Part shown: positions 1 to 13,197 of the stretch, piece after piece | Numbering within the stretch: position 1 is the first letter of the stretch | Layout of the letters: every line of letters begins with the position of its first letter | Source of the DNA: an uncultured Paraglaciecola sp. | GTDB taxonomy: Bacteria; Pseudomonadota; Gammaproteobacteria; Enterobacterales; Alteromonadaceae | Length of the DNA stretch: 20,483 nt | Direction: 5' to 3' | NCBI GenBank assembly: GCA_905479025.1 | Contig: CAJQKX010000030.1 | Coordinates: 1 to 20,483, forward strand | Position numbers and translations under genes: made by a program | Notes under the pieces: model-generated | What the model was told of the DNA's origin: nothing | What the model saw: the letters and a program-made list of their open reading frames with translations, nothing else | The model's database searches: none

Positions 1-261
1 CACTGAGATAAACGTATTGATAGTGAAACGCTTACTTAATTGCGTCCAGGCAATATAGTAAAAGGGTATGTTGACCAAAAAAAATAATAACCCAAAGCTC
101 ATATCAAAAAGGTGTGTACCAATAATGGCAATGCCAGCAGTGCCGCCAGTCAGTAAATTATGCGTACCAAACAACACCACGCCAAAAGATACCAATACAC
201 CTGCACAAAAAAGTGCCAGTACGTCTTCATAAAACCTATGTGTTGGGAAATTCACTTCCAT
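1..261 (-). CDS. YitT-family membrane protein, N-terminal part (cut by window edge)
   Basis: The first 87 codons are present, reading leftward from an ATG at 261-259 to the window edge. The product starts with a short polar stretch, then a hydrophobic helix (about residues 14-29) and the motif LLTGGTAGIA, which is typical of the YitT/DUF161 family of multi-pass inner-membrane proteins. A second hydrophobic segment (about 51-67) follows. YitT proteins are integral membrane proteins of unproven function; some are described as putative transporters. A Shine-Dalgarno-like AGAGGT lies almost against the ATG, closer than usual, so the start is likely but not certain. The remaining membrane segments and the C-terminal domain lie outside the window. 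The family call rests on the TGGTAG motif and hydrophobicity pattern only. Confidence 0.8.
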   Translation of the reverse strand, partial: MEVNFPTHRFYEDVLALFCAGVLVSFGVVLFGTHNLLTGGTAGIAIIGTHLFDMSFGLLFFLVNIPFYYIAWTQLSKRFTINTFISV

Positions 262-654
262 ACCTCTGTATCGCTAAAAATGTCTAATTCGCCGAGTCGC
301 GGATACTACTGATTTACATCTATATTGTTAGGTTAGTAGGCTGATTGTTTTGTGGGCTGTTTAGGTGCTTAAGTACCTTAAACTTTACGACTTTGGTTTT
401 TTATGTAAACAGTCTGTAGGTGAGTTGTTTGTTGTGGGCTGGACAGATATGAAACCAAGATATGATTGACTTTAATCAAATGCATTATGTCACTGCGCCG
501 TCTGTTGCTGCCATGCAATCTGGTAAGTGTTGGTTAGCCAAATGAGTTTGCCACAACTCAAGGATTTCCCAGTTTTCATCAAAAACAAAGTGTGCTGGAT
601 CGTCGTTATTTAGACTATGCTGGTATAGATTTTTCATGCCAATAGGAGAAAATT
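262..654. other. Intergenic region, divergent promoters expected
   Basis: This spacer separates the leftward YitT gene from the rightward dienelactone-hydrolase gene, so it should carry promoters for both. I could not place a confident -35/-10 pair. An imperfect inverted repeat (TGATT...AATCA) sits near 462-479. The only coding-like stretch is a 50-codon frame on the minus strand, listed separately. Confidence 0.5.
485..637 (-). CDS. Possible small hypothetical protein, 50 aa
   Basis: A minus-strand frame runs from ATG at 637-635 to TAA at 487-485 and encodes 50 residues. It is acidic and rich in aromatic residues (for example HFVFDENWEILELW), a composition more protein-like than most random frames of this length. 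Against it: there is no good Shine-Dalgarno sequence upstream (the purine-rich stretch there belongs to the opposite-strand gene at 655), and it would occupy most of the upstream region of that gene. I recognise no family. It could be a remnant of a longer gene or chance. Confidence 0.3.
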   Translation of the reverse strand: MKNLYQHSLNNDDPAHFVFDENWEILELWQTHLANQHLPDCMAATDGAVT

Positions 655-1545
655 ATGTCACATATATCACCTGAAAAGATCCCGCAGCAAGCCTTTGATT
701 GGTACGATGACTATGCCCATGGTGATATCGACAGGCGGACTTTTTTAAGTCGTTTAGGTTCATTATCACTGGCGGGGTTAACCCTGGGTGCGGTAACGAG
801 TGCCCTCACGCCAAATTATGCTCTTGCTGGGCAAGTGTCGTTTAACGATAAAGACATTACAGCGACCTATCAAGAATTTGAATCAACGAATGGACATGGC
901 AAAGGCCGTGGCTATTTAGTTGTGCCGAGCAACTTGGACGACAAAGCTCCGGCTGTGTTAGTGGTGCATGAAAACCGAGGGCTCAACCCTTACGTTCGAG
1001 ATGTTGCAAGACGCTTAGCTAAGCAAGGGTTTATCGCATTTGCACCTGACGCATTATTCTCTATGGGGGGATATCCAGGTAATGACGACGATGGTCGTGC
1101 TATGCAGCGAAGTATGGACAGAGAAAAAATAGACCAAGACTTTATAGCAGCTGCCAGCTACCTGAAAAGACATACGTCTAGCACAGGTAAATTAGGTGTG
1201 GTTGGTTTTTGTTTTGGAGGGTATGTCAGTAACATGCTGGCAGCTTCGGCGCCTGAGCTTATCAATGCTGCTGTGCCTTTTTATGGCACACCCGCTAAAG
1301 GTGACTTAGTTACACATGTTAGAGCACCAATGATGCTGCAATTCGCTGAAAACGATAAAAGAGTTAACGCCACTTGGTCTGATTATGAAGTCGCTTTAAA
1401 AGCTAACAATGTAGACTACTCTGCATATTTTTATCCGAATACTCAGCATGGTTTCCATAATGATTCTACCAGTCGCTATGATCCTAAAGCGGCTGAGCTT
1501 GCATGGTCGCGCACGGTAGAGTTTTTTAAACAATATTTAGTTTGA
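655..1545 (+). CDS. Tat-exported dienelactone hydrolase family protein
   Basis: This 296-residue alpha/beta hydrolase belongs to the dienelactone hydrolase family. The nucleophile elbow GFCFGG places Cys186 as nucleophile, as in classic dienelactone hydrolase. Asp234 (in AENDKR) and His265 (in QHGFHND) complete a Cys-Asp-His triad, and the upstream HENRG motif (residues 105-109) matches the conserved glutamate site of the family. The N-terminus carries a twin-arginine motif, DRRTFLSRLG (residues 26-35), followed by a hydrophobic stretch and ALA at 56-58, so export of the folded enzyme to the periplasm by the Tat route is likely. About 25 residues precede the arginine pair, longer than many Tat signals. 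AGGAGA lies about 7 bases before the ATG. E. coli YghX is a comparable family member. The natural substrate cannot be read from the sequence. Confidence 0.9.
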   Translation: MSHISPEKIPQQAFDWYDDYAHGDIDRRTFLSRLGSLSLAGLTLGAVTSALTPNYALAGQVSFNDKDITATYQEFESTNGHGKGRGYLVVPSNLDDKAPAVLVVHENRGLNPYVRDVARRLAKQGFIAFAPDALFSMGGYPGNDDDGRAMQRSMDREKIDQDFIAAASYLKRHTSSTGKLGVVGFCFGGYVSNMLAASAPELINAAVPFYGTPAKGDLVTHVRAPMMLQFAENDKRVNATWSDYEVALKANNVDYSAYFYPNTQHGFHNDSTSRYDPKAAELAWSRTVEFFKQYLV

Positions 1546-1650
1546 TGGCAACATGTATCGAGGATGATAGGATAAATCCCGTTACATATTGTTTGATGAC
1601 ATCTATCAAATTTTCAATCAAAATCGAGTTATATTGTTTTGGAGAGTGAC

Positions 1651-1872
1651 ATGAATAAAGATATACAAGGCTTGTGCTTGTTTTTGGGGATGATTGGTTT
1701 AGCTTATGTCGCGATTTTAGCGATAGTGATGCTATTCACAGGCGTAAAAATTCTAAAAAGCATAGTGCTTATCTCAGCGTTTTCCTCGTTTTTAGTGAGT
1801 TTAGGTTTAACACCTCAGGTTAAGCAGCGCTTAGTGCAGGTGATGAAACAAAAAGCAGCATCTTACAAGTAG
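1651..1872 (+). CDS. Small two-helix membrane protein, 73 aa
   Basis: The start chosen is the ATG at 1651, because GGAG at 1641-1644 lies six bases upstream. An in-frame TTG at 1639 would overlap that ribosome-binding site and is unlikely. The 73-residue product has two hydrophobic segments (about residues 7-29 and 37-53) joined by a short basic turn (GVKILK), then a basic tail (QVKQRLVQVMKQK). I do not recognise a family. It follows the hydrolase gene by about 105 bases on the same strand and precedes a strong terminator, so it could be the last gene of a two-gene unit or be transcribed alone. Confidence 0.65.
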   Translation: MNKDIQGLCLFLGMIGLAYVAILAIVMLFTGVKILKSIVLISAFSSFLVSLGLTPQVKQRLVQVMKQKAASYK

Positions 1873-1931
1873 AGCATGCTATTCACATCACTCGTGAAGG
1901 CAATTCACACATCCAAAACATTAATTAATCC

Positions 1932-1971
1932 AAAAAAAAGCACTACCACCATCAGAGGTAGTGCTTTTTTT
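1932..1971. terminator. Bidirectional rho-independent terminator
   Basis: A perfect 8-bp stem, GCACTACC (1940-1947) pairing with GGTAGTGC (1957-1964), closes a 9-base loop. It is flanked by eight A on the left and seven T on the right, so it can terminate in both directions. It lies between the convergent small membrane protein gene and fadA. Confidence 0.93.
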
Positions 1972-1990
1972 GAATAGGATTTTGAGTTAG

Positions 1991-5334
<3,344 letters not shown>

Positions 5335-5340
5335 GATCAT

Positions 5341-5346
5341 CTCCTG
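5341..5346 (-). promoter_or_regulatory. Shine-Dalgarno sequence that decides the fadB start
   Basis: Read on the minus strand this is CAGGAG. It touches the upstream ATG (5340-5338), leaving no spacer, but lies six bases from the ATG at 5334-5332. Initiation at the second ATG is therefore favoured, in agreement with the catalytic-residue numbering of FadB. Confidence 0.75.
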
Positions 5347-5493
5347 TGGCTATCGCCAAAGCGTGGGTTTGGAAGAAGCCAATGGCCCTCCGAGTACAGA
5401 ATATATGAATTGTTGTAAAAAAAAATGGAAAGGGCAACCTAACTTTAACAAAAAATCTATGGTTTGTTACATGTGGGTGAATACAGTCAATTC

Positions 5494-5510
5494 AACTGGT
5501 CATGCCAGTT
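5494..5510. promoter_or_regulatory. Candidate FadR operator upstream of fadBA
   Basis: The 17-bp sequence AACTGGTCATGCCAGTT has perfect outer arms (AACTGG / CCAGTT). It resembles the FadR operator as I know it from enterobacteria (core TGGTC-N-GACCA); here the left half is intact and the right half reads TGCCA, two bases different. It lies in the fadB-slt divergent gap, about 160 bases upstream of the fadB start and about 90 upstream of slt. FadR represses fad genes and is released by long-chain acyl-CoA, so the location fits the function. A TTGACT on the minus strand (5490-5485) is adjacent, but I could not find a convincing -10. Binding is inferred. Confidence 0.5.
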
Positions 5511-5601
5511 AATGTGTGAATTATTCAAAATACTCGCATTCATCATTAAGCAAGTTTGTTAATATCATGCCTTATCCTTAAGCTGGCCATCTATTGATGT
5601 T

Positions 5602-7539
5602 TTGGAACGTGTGACTACTTGCTATTTACTCTGCTTCGTAATTATGACTGCTTTGTTTACCCAGACCGCAGTGGCAGCGCCTAAGCTCGATCGTGAGCAA
5701 CAACGAAACCTTTTTATTAAAGCAGAGGGGCTTGCGTATAATCCCAATAGCAATGCCTTTAAAAAGGTTATGAAACAACTTGAGGGTTATCCATTAAAGC
5801 CTTACGTTGAATTGAAAACCTTAAGTAAGTTTCCTTTTATGGCGAATAAAAAACAAATAGAACGTTTTTTAGCCCAATATGAATCATCTCCTCTAGACAG
5901 ACATTTACGTAAAAAGTGGTTGTTCTATCTAGCCAAAAAAAATCAACCTGAAATGTTTATGCATGCTTATCGAGATATGGGTAATGTCGCTTTAAACTGC
6001 AAGTACGCACAAATGTTGTTGCAAAAAGACCCATCTAATACTGAAGCATTTGAGTTGGCAGAAAATCTGTGGGTAGTGGGCAAATCACAGCCTAATGACT
6101 GTAATGAATTATTCAAGGCCTGGCACAAGGCTGGCAAGCGGACATCAGCATTAGTATGGAAAAGAGTGTCCTTGGCGGCTGACGGTGGTAATCATACTTT
6201 GCTCCCCTATTTAAAAACCTTGATGCCAAAGAAACAGCAATATTTAGCCGATCTTTGGTTAAAGGTGCGCCGTTCACCTAGCCAAGTTTCTCGTCTGTCT
6301 AATTTTCCGGGTCAATTCCCAGAAAAGGAAACTGAAATACTGGTTTATGGTTTAAAACGCCTTATCAGCAGTAACAGGGATTTAGCGTTACGTAGCTGGA
6401 AAAAACTGTCGCGTAATTTCACTTTTTCGAGATCCCAACAAAAACAAATTTCACACCAGTTTGCCACTTTTTTAGCACTAGTAGATCATGAGCAAGCAGA
6501 ATTTTGGCTAGAAAAAGCCACAAGTTTGGAACCTGATGCAGAATTATTACGTTGGCATTTAGCCCATGTCTTAAGGCAAAAAAATTGGCAAAATGCGTTA
6601 GATGTCATAAACCTTGTACCTGGCAACTCAGCCGATAATAATGTGTTTCAATATTGGAAAGCGCAAGCTTATGAGCAGGTGGGTGCTAAAGCATTAGCTG
6701 ACGAAGGTTTACATAAATTAGCTAAACAGCGTCATTATTATGGATTTTTAGCAAGTGGGAAATTGTCTGAAATGGCTAGCTTAAATGACAATCCATTACT
6801 CATTTCCCAAGAGGAAATAGACGAGGTGGCTGCATTGCCCTCTGCCCAGAGGGCTTTTGAGTTTAGAAAGTTAAGCCGTAATCTTAGTGCAAGACGAGAG
6901 TGGATTTCTTTGCAGGGCCAATTGACCCATCAACAGAAGATAACCGCAGCTGTGCTTGCCAGCCAGCAGAACTGGCATGATCAAGCTATTTTTGGTTTTT
7001 CCAAATCAGGCTATCTGGATGATTTGAGTCGACGTTTCCCGATGCCGTTTGATAGTCAAATGCAAAGTAATGCTAAGAAAAACAATATTGATGTCGCTTG
7101 GGTATATGCCATCGTCAGACGTGAGAGCTCTTTTATGCCAGACGCAGCTTCGCACGCCGGTGCTTTGGGCTTAATGCAAGTAATGCCGAGAACGGCACGT
7201 TATCTCGCCAAGAAAAAAATCAAAAAAAATAGTTTATTTAATGCCAACCGAAATGTTGAGCTGGGTACCCAATATATGCGTTATCTGATGGATAAAATGG
7301 ATAACAATGCCATATTGGCCACCGCATCTTATAATGCTGGTTGGCGTAGGGTACAACAGTGGCTACCTGAAAAAGGTAATATGCCCTTAGACTTATGGAT
7401 AGAGACCATTCCCTATAAAGAAACCCGCAATTATGTGAAAGCAGTGTTGGCTTATCAACAGATATACAGTCAACATTTAGGTGGCAATGAGAACCTGTTT
7501 AAGAAATTAGCCACCATGGAAATACAACCAAAAAGTTAG
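5602..7539 (+). CDS. slt: Soluble lytic murein transglycosylase
   Basis: This periplasmic enzyme cleaves the MurNAc-GlcNAc bond of peptidoglycan, leaving 1,6-anhydromuramic ends. An N-terminal signal peptide (hydrophobic stretch ending AVAA, about residues 9-26) is followed by a long alpha-helical region, as in the superhelical ring of Slt70. The C-terminal goose-lysozyme-like domain has RRESSF with catalytic Glu508, then GALGLMQVMPRTA and ASYNAGW, the classic SLT motifs. At 645 residues it is the normal size. There is no ATG at the start: TTG at 5602 gives a signal peptide with an arginine in its n-region, while GTG at 5611 has GGAA just upstream. I kept TTG, but GTG is equally possible. It is divergent from fadBA and about 80 bases before pepQ on the same strand. 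Confidence 0.94.
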   Translation: MERVTTCYLLCFVIMTALFTQTAVAAPKLDREQQRNLFIKAEGLAYNPNSNAFKKVMKQLEGYPLKPYVELKTLSKFPFMANKKQIERFLAQYESSPLDRHLRKKWLFYLAKKNQPEMFMHAYRDMGNVALNCKYAQMLLQKDPSNTEAFELAENLWVVGKSQPNDCNELFKAWHKAGKRTSALVWKRVSLAADGGNHTLLPYLKTLMPKKQQYLADLWLKVRRSPSQVSRLSNFPGQFPEKETEILVYGLKRLISSNRDLALRSWKKLSRNFTFSRSQQKQISHQFATFLALVDHEQAEFWLEKATSLEPDAELLRWHLAHVLRQKNWQNALDVINLVPGNSADNNVFQYWKAQAYEQVGAKALADEGLHKLAKQRHYYGFLASGKLSEMASLNDNPLLISQEEIDEVAALPSAQRAFEFRKLSRNLSARREWISLQGQLTHQQKITAAVLASQQNWHDQAIFGFSKSGYLDDLSRRFPMPFDSQMQSNAKKNNIDVAWVYAIVRRESSFMPDAASHAGALGLMQVMPRTARYLAKKKIKKNSLFNANRNVELGTQYMRYLMDKMDNNAILATASYNAGWRRVQQWLPEKGNMPLDLWIETIPYKETRNYVKAVLAYQQIYSQHLGGNENLFKKLATMEIQPKS

Positions 7540-7611
7540 ATAGGTCTTTGTAACATATACAAGGCCAACAGCCTTAAGCTTATGTTAATCTACTATTATA
7601 TTCTTTGATGA

Positions 7612-8976
<1,365 letters not shown>

Positions 8977-9342
8977 GGGCTTTTGACACATCAATAGATA
9001 ACCTAGGCTGGCTACAAAGGTAAGCGCTTGTTTGTCAAAATTGTAAAAATCTGGCGTTCAGTAGCCACAAAATGGATGACATGTTTCTGTTGGTTCAGTG
9101 ATGTTCAATATGTGTATGGCACATTGTCAAGGTGTCACGTCTGTTAGTATTACCTTCCATTTTGTGGTCAAAGTGTTGAGTGCAGGCAAACATAGTGCCC
9201 GCAACGGCGGCATATGTAACCTGTCGGGCTAACAGGTTGATTTAACGCATAAATATGTTCTTACTGCACATTTAGTTTACCTTGCTATGATAGTCATAAA
9301 TCTTATTTTGCATACATAGTTTGTTAATCGGAAGCAATATAA
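8977..9342. other. Intergenic region between pepQ and the DUF5916 pseudogene
   Basis: I see no gene in this spacer. It holds an inverted repeat, AACCTGT (9218-9224) and ACAGGTT (9232-9238) with a 7-base loop, not followed by a T-run, so it is not an obvious terminator. The segment next to the downstream gene is AT-rich and presumably holds its promoter, with GGAAG about nine bases before the ATG at 9343. No terminator for pepQ was found. Confidence 0.5.
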
Positions 9343-11665
9343 ATGTCTCGAATCTTCATCTGTTTATTACTTTTTATCGCCTATGCTAATATCACATATG
9401 CACAACAAACTACTTCTAAAGCCAATCTTGCAAATGATTTTGCTAGATTAACTATTCCTAATATTGCTGGAAAGATGAAAATCGATGGCGAGCTAGACGA
9501 TACCCAATGGCAGCAAGCGAAACAGCTGGAACTCAATTACGTCACTCAACCATTTAAAAATACACGTCCACCAGTATCTACTCAAGTCAAAATATTTGAA
9601 AATGGCGATACCTTATATGTGGCATTTATCGCCCAAGATCCCAAGATAGAGAACATCAGTGCTTTTTATAGAGACAGAGATGGCATATGGAGTGATGATC
9701 TAGTTGGGATTAAGATTGATACCTTTAATGATGGTCGTTTAGCTTACCAGTTCTTTGTAAATCCTCATGGTATTCAGGCTGATTCGATTCAAAATGAAAT
9801 GACCGGTAGAGAGAGTGACAGTTGGGATGGTATCTGGCAATCAGCAGGTAAAATTGTTGCTGATGGTTAGGTAGAAATGGCTATTCCATTGCGTATTTTA
9901 AACTTTGAAGAAGGTAGCGACAATAAGAATTGGGGCGCTGAGTTGGTGCGCTTTTATCCAAGAGCTGATCGTCTACGTATTTCGAATATGCCACTAGACC
10001 GAAATAATTTGTGTAATTTGTGTCAAATGGGCTCTATTGGTGGTTTCAAACAAGCCAAACAAGGTAAAAATTTAGCCTTAGTACCCACATTAGTATTGGG
10101 CAAAGGTCAGAGTCGTGACTTAGAAGAAAGCTTAATATGGCAAGACTCTGAAAATACAGAAATAGGCTTGGATGTGAAGTGGGGCATTACCCCTGAAATA
10201 TCCTTACAAGCCACTTTCAATCCAGATTTTTCTCAGGTGGAAGCCGATGTAGCTCAGTTGAGTATTAACGACACCTTTGCGCTTTTCTTTGATGAAAAAC
10301 GGATCTTCTTTTTAGAAAGCCGGCTACTTTTCGAGTAACTACAATCTTGTTTATACCCGTAATGTGGGTGCACCTGATTATGGGGCTAAAGTGACTGGAC
10401 GAATTGATCAACATACCTTTGGTTTTTTTGTTGCCAATGATGAGTCCACAACCTTTCTAGTACCGGGTAATTTGGGCTCTAGCATTGCTAATTTTGAACA
10501 GGAATCACTTAATCTCGCATTACGTTATCGTTATGATTTATCTGAACAATTATCAATTGGCTGGACCGGCACTTTGCGTGATGCAGAGGGGTATTACAAT
10601 TACGTCAATGCTATTGATGCTAAATATCAATTAACAGTTAACGATACCTTTCGAGCACAAATAATACGTTCAGATACGCAATATCCAATAGACCTATACT
10701 CAGACTTTTGTGACAATAACTGTGAGCAGGACACCGACTATTCAGAGACTGCCCTACGCCTAAAAAAAGCCGATGCTTTTAGTGGCAGAGCTCACCGAGT
10801 CAGTTATACCCACGAGGAGCGAAATTGGAATGTTTTTGTAAATCATAATAGTAGTGGATCAGGTATTCGTACCGATTTAGGTTTTGGCTCTTTGGCTGAC
10901 CGTTATCAGTTGGTAGTGGGCGGTGGTTACAATTGGTTCAGTGAAAACACTTGGTGGAATAAAGTCAGATTATCCGGTGACTGGGATATCAGCCATAACG
11001 ATAATAACGAACTGATAGAAAAAGAGTCCGAAGTGAATCTGAGCATGAATGGTCGATTCCAGTCCTTCTTTGAAATAAGCGTACTGACCCAAGATAAGGT
11101 GGGACTTCGTGATGATCCAAGTATTCTGAGTATCACTAACAACAGCACATTATTCACCGAGCAGCAGGGCAGTTTTTATTTTAAAGTACGTCCCAGTCCA
11201 TCCTGGTATTTCAGTACATTTATACGTTTTGGTGATCATATTGACTACGACAACAACCGCTTAGGTAAACAACGATTAGTGCGCCCTTCTATAAATTGGA
11301 ATTTAGGCAAAAGTTTGCAGTTTAAACTCCGTCACACTTACCAAAACCTTGATGTGGATAATCTACCACTGTTTACTGCAAACCTATCTGATTTTCGTGC
11401 TACTTATCAGTTCAACCAACGCCAATTTTTACGTCTGATTCTGGTGTATTCTGACATTGAACGTAACCAAAAAAATTATACCTTTAATGTGGAAGTCAAC
11501 AGTGCAGGATTAAGCACACAACTTTTATATTTGTATAAACTCAACCCACTCACCAAATTTTTTGTAGGTTATTCAGACTCTGCCTATCAAGATGATGTTC
11601 TCACTTCATTGACCAAAAGTGGGCGTTCGGTGTTTATGAAATTCAGTTATGCATGGTTAAATTAA
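9343..11665 (+). pseudogene. CBM9-domain / DUF5916 outer-membrane protein, broken by a stop codon and a frameshift
   Basis: Three frames join into one protein of about 774 residues. It begins with a signal peptide (hydrophobic 4-17, probable cleavage after YA at about 19-20) and a family 9 carbohydrate-binding-like domain (IDGELDDTQWQQA, about residues 47-59). Then comes the conserved MAIPLRIL / DVKWGITPEI / ATFNPDFSQVEAD region, and a long beta-rich C-terminal half ending in a barrel-like strand with final aromatic residues. Codon 176 is TAG (9868-9870) where relatives usually have Trp (GW-x-VEMAIP), so a single TGG-to-TAG change explains it. Near 10318-10321 the frame shifts by +1: the end of the FFLES motif continues in the next frame as GYFSSNYNLVYTRNVGAPDYGAK. 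This is one extra base or two missing bases. The rest of the frame is clean, so inactivation looks recent, or the changes are sequencing errors. The family's function is not established. Confidence 0.88.
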
Positions 11666-11751
11666 CGGATTAATAAAGCTTGATAACTGTCTATTTTGGC
11701 CATATATATTAAGTTACGGCAGTCGAGCCGTGTCGAATAAGGAAGGCAGTG

Positions 11752-12687
11752 ATGGAAGTACTATTTGATTATATTTTGACCGCACAAACTCTTGTTTTAG
11801 TGTTTGTGGTGGTGTTACTTAAAACCTCAATTAAATTTGTCCCACAAAACCGCGCCTATGTGATAGAACGATTTGGTAAATATCAGTCAACAAAAGAAGC
11901 TGGGTTAAATTTTATTGTACCCTTTATTGACCATATATCTGCGGATCGTTCGTTGAAAGAAAAGGCTGTCGATGTGCCTGAACAAAGTGCTATTACCAAA
12001 GATAATATTTCGCTGTCAGTAGACGGGGTTTTATATTTTCGAGTGCTTGACCCTTATAAGGCTACCTATGGAATAGACGATTACGAGTTTGCTGTCACTC
12101 AACTAGCACAGACCACTATGCGTTCTGAATTAGGGAAAATGGAACTCGATAAGACTTTTGAAGAAAGAGACGTGCTAAACATTAATATCGTTGCTGCAAT
12201 CAATGATGCTGCGGGCCCTTGGGGTATTCAAGTACTTCGTTATGAGATCAAAGATATTGTGCCGCCTCAATCTGTGATGCAAGCGATGGAAGCGCAAATG
12301 AAAGCCGAACGAGTCAAACGGGCACAAATTTTAGAATCGGAAGGTGACAGACAGGCGGCTATTAATCGCGCCGAAGGTCAAAAAGCCTCGGTAGTCTTAG
12401 CCGCAGAAGCTGATAAAGAAGAACAAGTATTACGCGCAGAAGGTGAAGCGAAAGCGATAGTCGCAGTTGCTACCGCGCAGGCAGAAGCCCTTAGACAAGT
12501 GGGTGAAGCCGCTGCTACGGACGAAGGGCAAAAAGCCATTCAATTGGATTTGGCCACCAAAGCCATCGAAGCCAAACAAGCTATTGCCAAAGAATCATCA
12601 GTTGTATTGTTACCCGATGGATCAACTGAAGCCGCGAGTGTTGTTGCCCAAGCGATGACCATTATTAATCAGTTGAATAAGGGGTAA
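11752..12687 (+). CDS. qmcA: SPFH/Band-7 (stomatin-like) membrane protein, QmcA type
   Basis: One N-terminal membrane helix (about residues 6-24) is followed by an SPFH/prohibitin domain with the motifs IKFVPQNRAYVIERFGKY, GLNFIVPF and ITKDNISLSVDGVLYFRV, all typical of the QmcA/paraslipin group. An alanine- and glutamate-rich region (about 180-265) is predicted to be coiled-coil and to drive oligomerisation. At 311 residues it is close to E. coli QmcA (305). I start at ATG 11752, with GGAAGG five bases upstream; an overlapping GTG at 11749 would add one residue. It is followed after three bases by an NfeD-family gene, the partner usually found with SPFH proteins. These proteins are thought to form membrane microdomain-like assemblies and to affect proteolysis and membrane quality control. 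Confidence 0.93.
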   Translation: MEVLFDYILTAQTLVLVFVVVLLKTSIKFVPQNRAYVIERFGKYQSTKEAGLNFIVPFIDHISADRSLKEKAVDVPEQSAITKDNISLSVDGVLYFRVLDPYKATYGIDDYEFAVTQLAQTTMRSELGKMELDKTFEERDVLNINIVAAINDAAGPWGIQVLRYEIKDIVPPQSVMQAMEAQMKAERVKRAQILESEGDRQAAINRAEGQKASVVLAAEADKEEQVLRAEGEAKAIVAVATAQAEALRQVGEAAATDEGQKAIQLDLATKAIEAKQAIAKESSVVLLPDGSTEAASVVAQAMTIINQLNKG

Positions 12688-12690
12688 CGT

Positions 12691-13143
12691 ATGGATTGGG
12701 CATTCAACAACTTAGCTGAAAGTTTGCTCATTCTTGGCATACTTTTATTAGTCATTGAAGTGGCGGTGTTGGGCTTTTCAACCTTTGTACTGTTTTTTGT
12801 AGGCTGCGCCGCGGTGGTCACCGCAGGTTTATTGTATATAGGCATTATTCCAGATACTTGGTTGTCGGCCATGTTTAGCACAGGCATACTAACTGGAATA
12901 TTAGCTATTTTGTTATGGAAGTCTTTAAAAAATATGCAAACTCAGGTGGAAACTACAAAGGTAAAAGGTGACTTAGTCGGTCACAGTTTTATATTAGTGG
13001 AGGATGTTGCGCCTGAGTTAACCCCTGAATATCATTATTCAGGGATTAACTGGAAGTTAAAGGCCAACGAACATTTGGTAGCTGGCACTCAAGTAGAGGT
13101 CACACAAGCTGATGTTGGCGTCTTCCACATAAAAGCTAGCTAA
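12691..13143 (+). CDS. NfeD-family membrane protein
   Basis: This 150-residue protein has three membrane helices (about residues 8-28, 31-51 and 56-77), then a linker and a C-terminal beta-rich domain (about 90-148; GDLVGHSFILVED, GINWKLKANE, AGTQVEVTQAD). It has the small OB-fold layout of short NfeD proteins, such as the E. coli partner of QmcA. GGGGTAAC at the end of the upstream gene serves as ribosome-binding site, and the two genes are separated by only three bases, so they are cotranscribed and probably translationally coupled. NfeD proteins pair with stomatin-like proteins in the membrane. A terminator follows at 13173-13197. Confidence 0.92.
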   Translation: MDWAFNNLAESLLILGILLLVIEVAVLGFSTFVLFFVGCAAVVTAGLLYIGIIPDTWLSAMFSTGILTGILAILLWKSLKNMQTQVETTKVKGDLVGHSFILVEDVAPELTPEYHYSGINWKLKANEHLVAGTQVEVTQADVGVFHIKAS

Positions 13144-13172
13144 CTTTTACATCGTTAGTGTCTATTGTGTAA

Positions 13173-13197
13173 GTCGGGTTGGCCCCGACCTTTTTTA
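13173..13197 (+). terminator. Rho-independent terminator of the qmcA-nfeD operon
   Basis: GTCGGG (13173-13178) pairs with CCCGAC (13184-13189) across the 5-base loop TTGGC, followed by CTTTTTT. It lies 30 bases after the NfeD stop codon. Confidence 0.9.

Noticed and set aside
9218..9238. Inverted repeat AACCTGT/ACAGGTT as terminator or operator
   Set aside because: No T-run follows, and I know no regulator with this site; kept only as a note in the intergenic entry.
9343..11665. Programmed readthrough or frameshifting of the DUF5916 gene
   Set aside because: There is no slippery heptamer or pseudoknot-like structure I could see at 10318, and two independent lesions in one gene fit mutation or sequencing error better.
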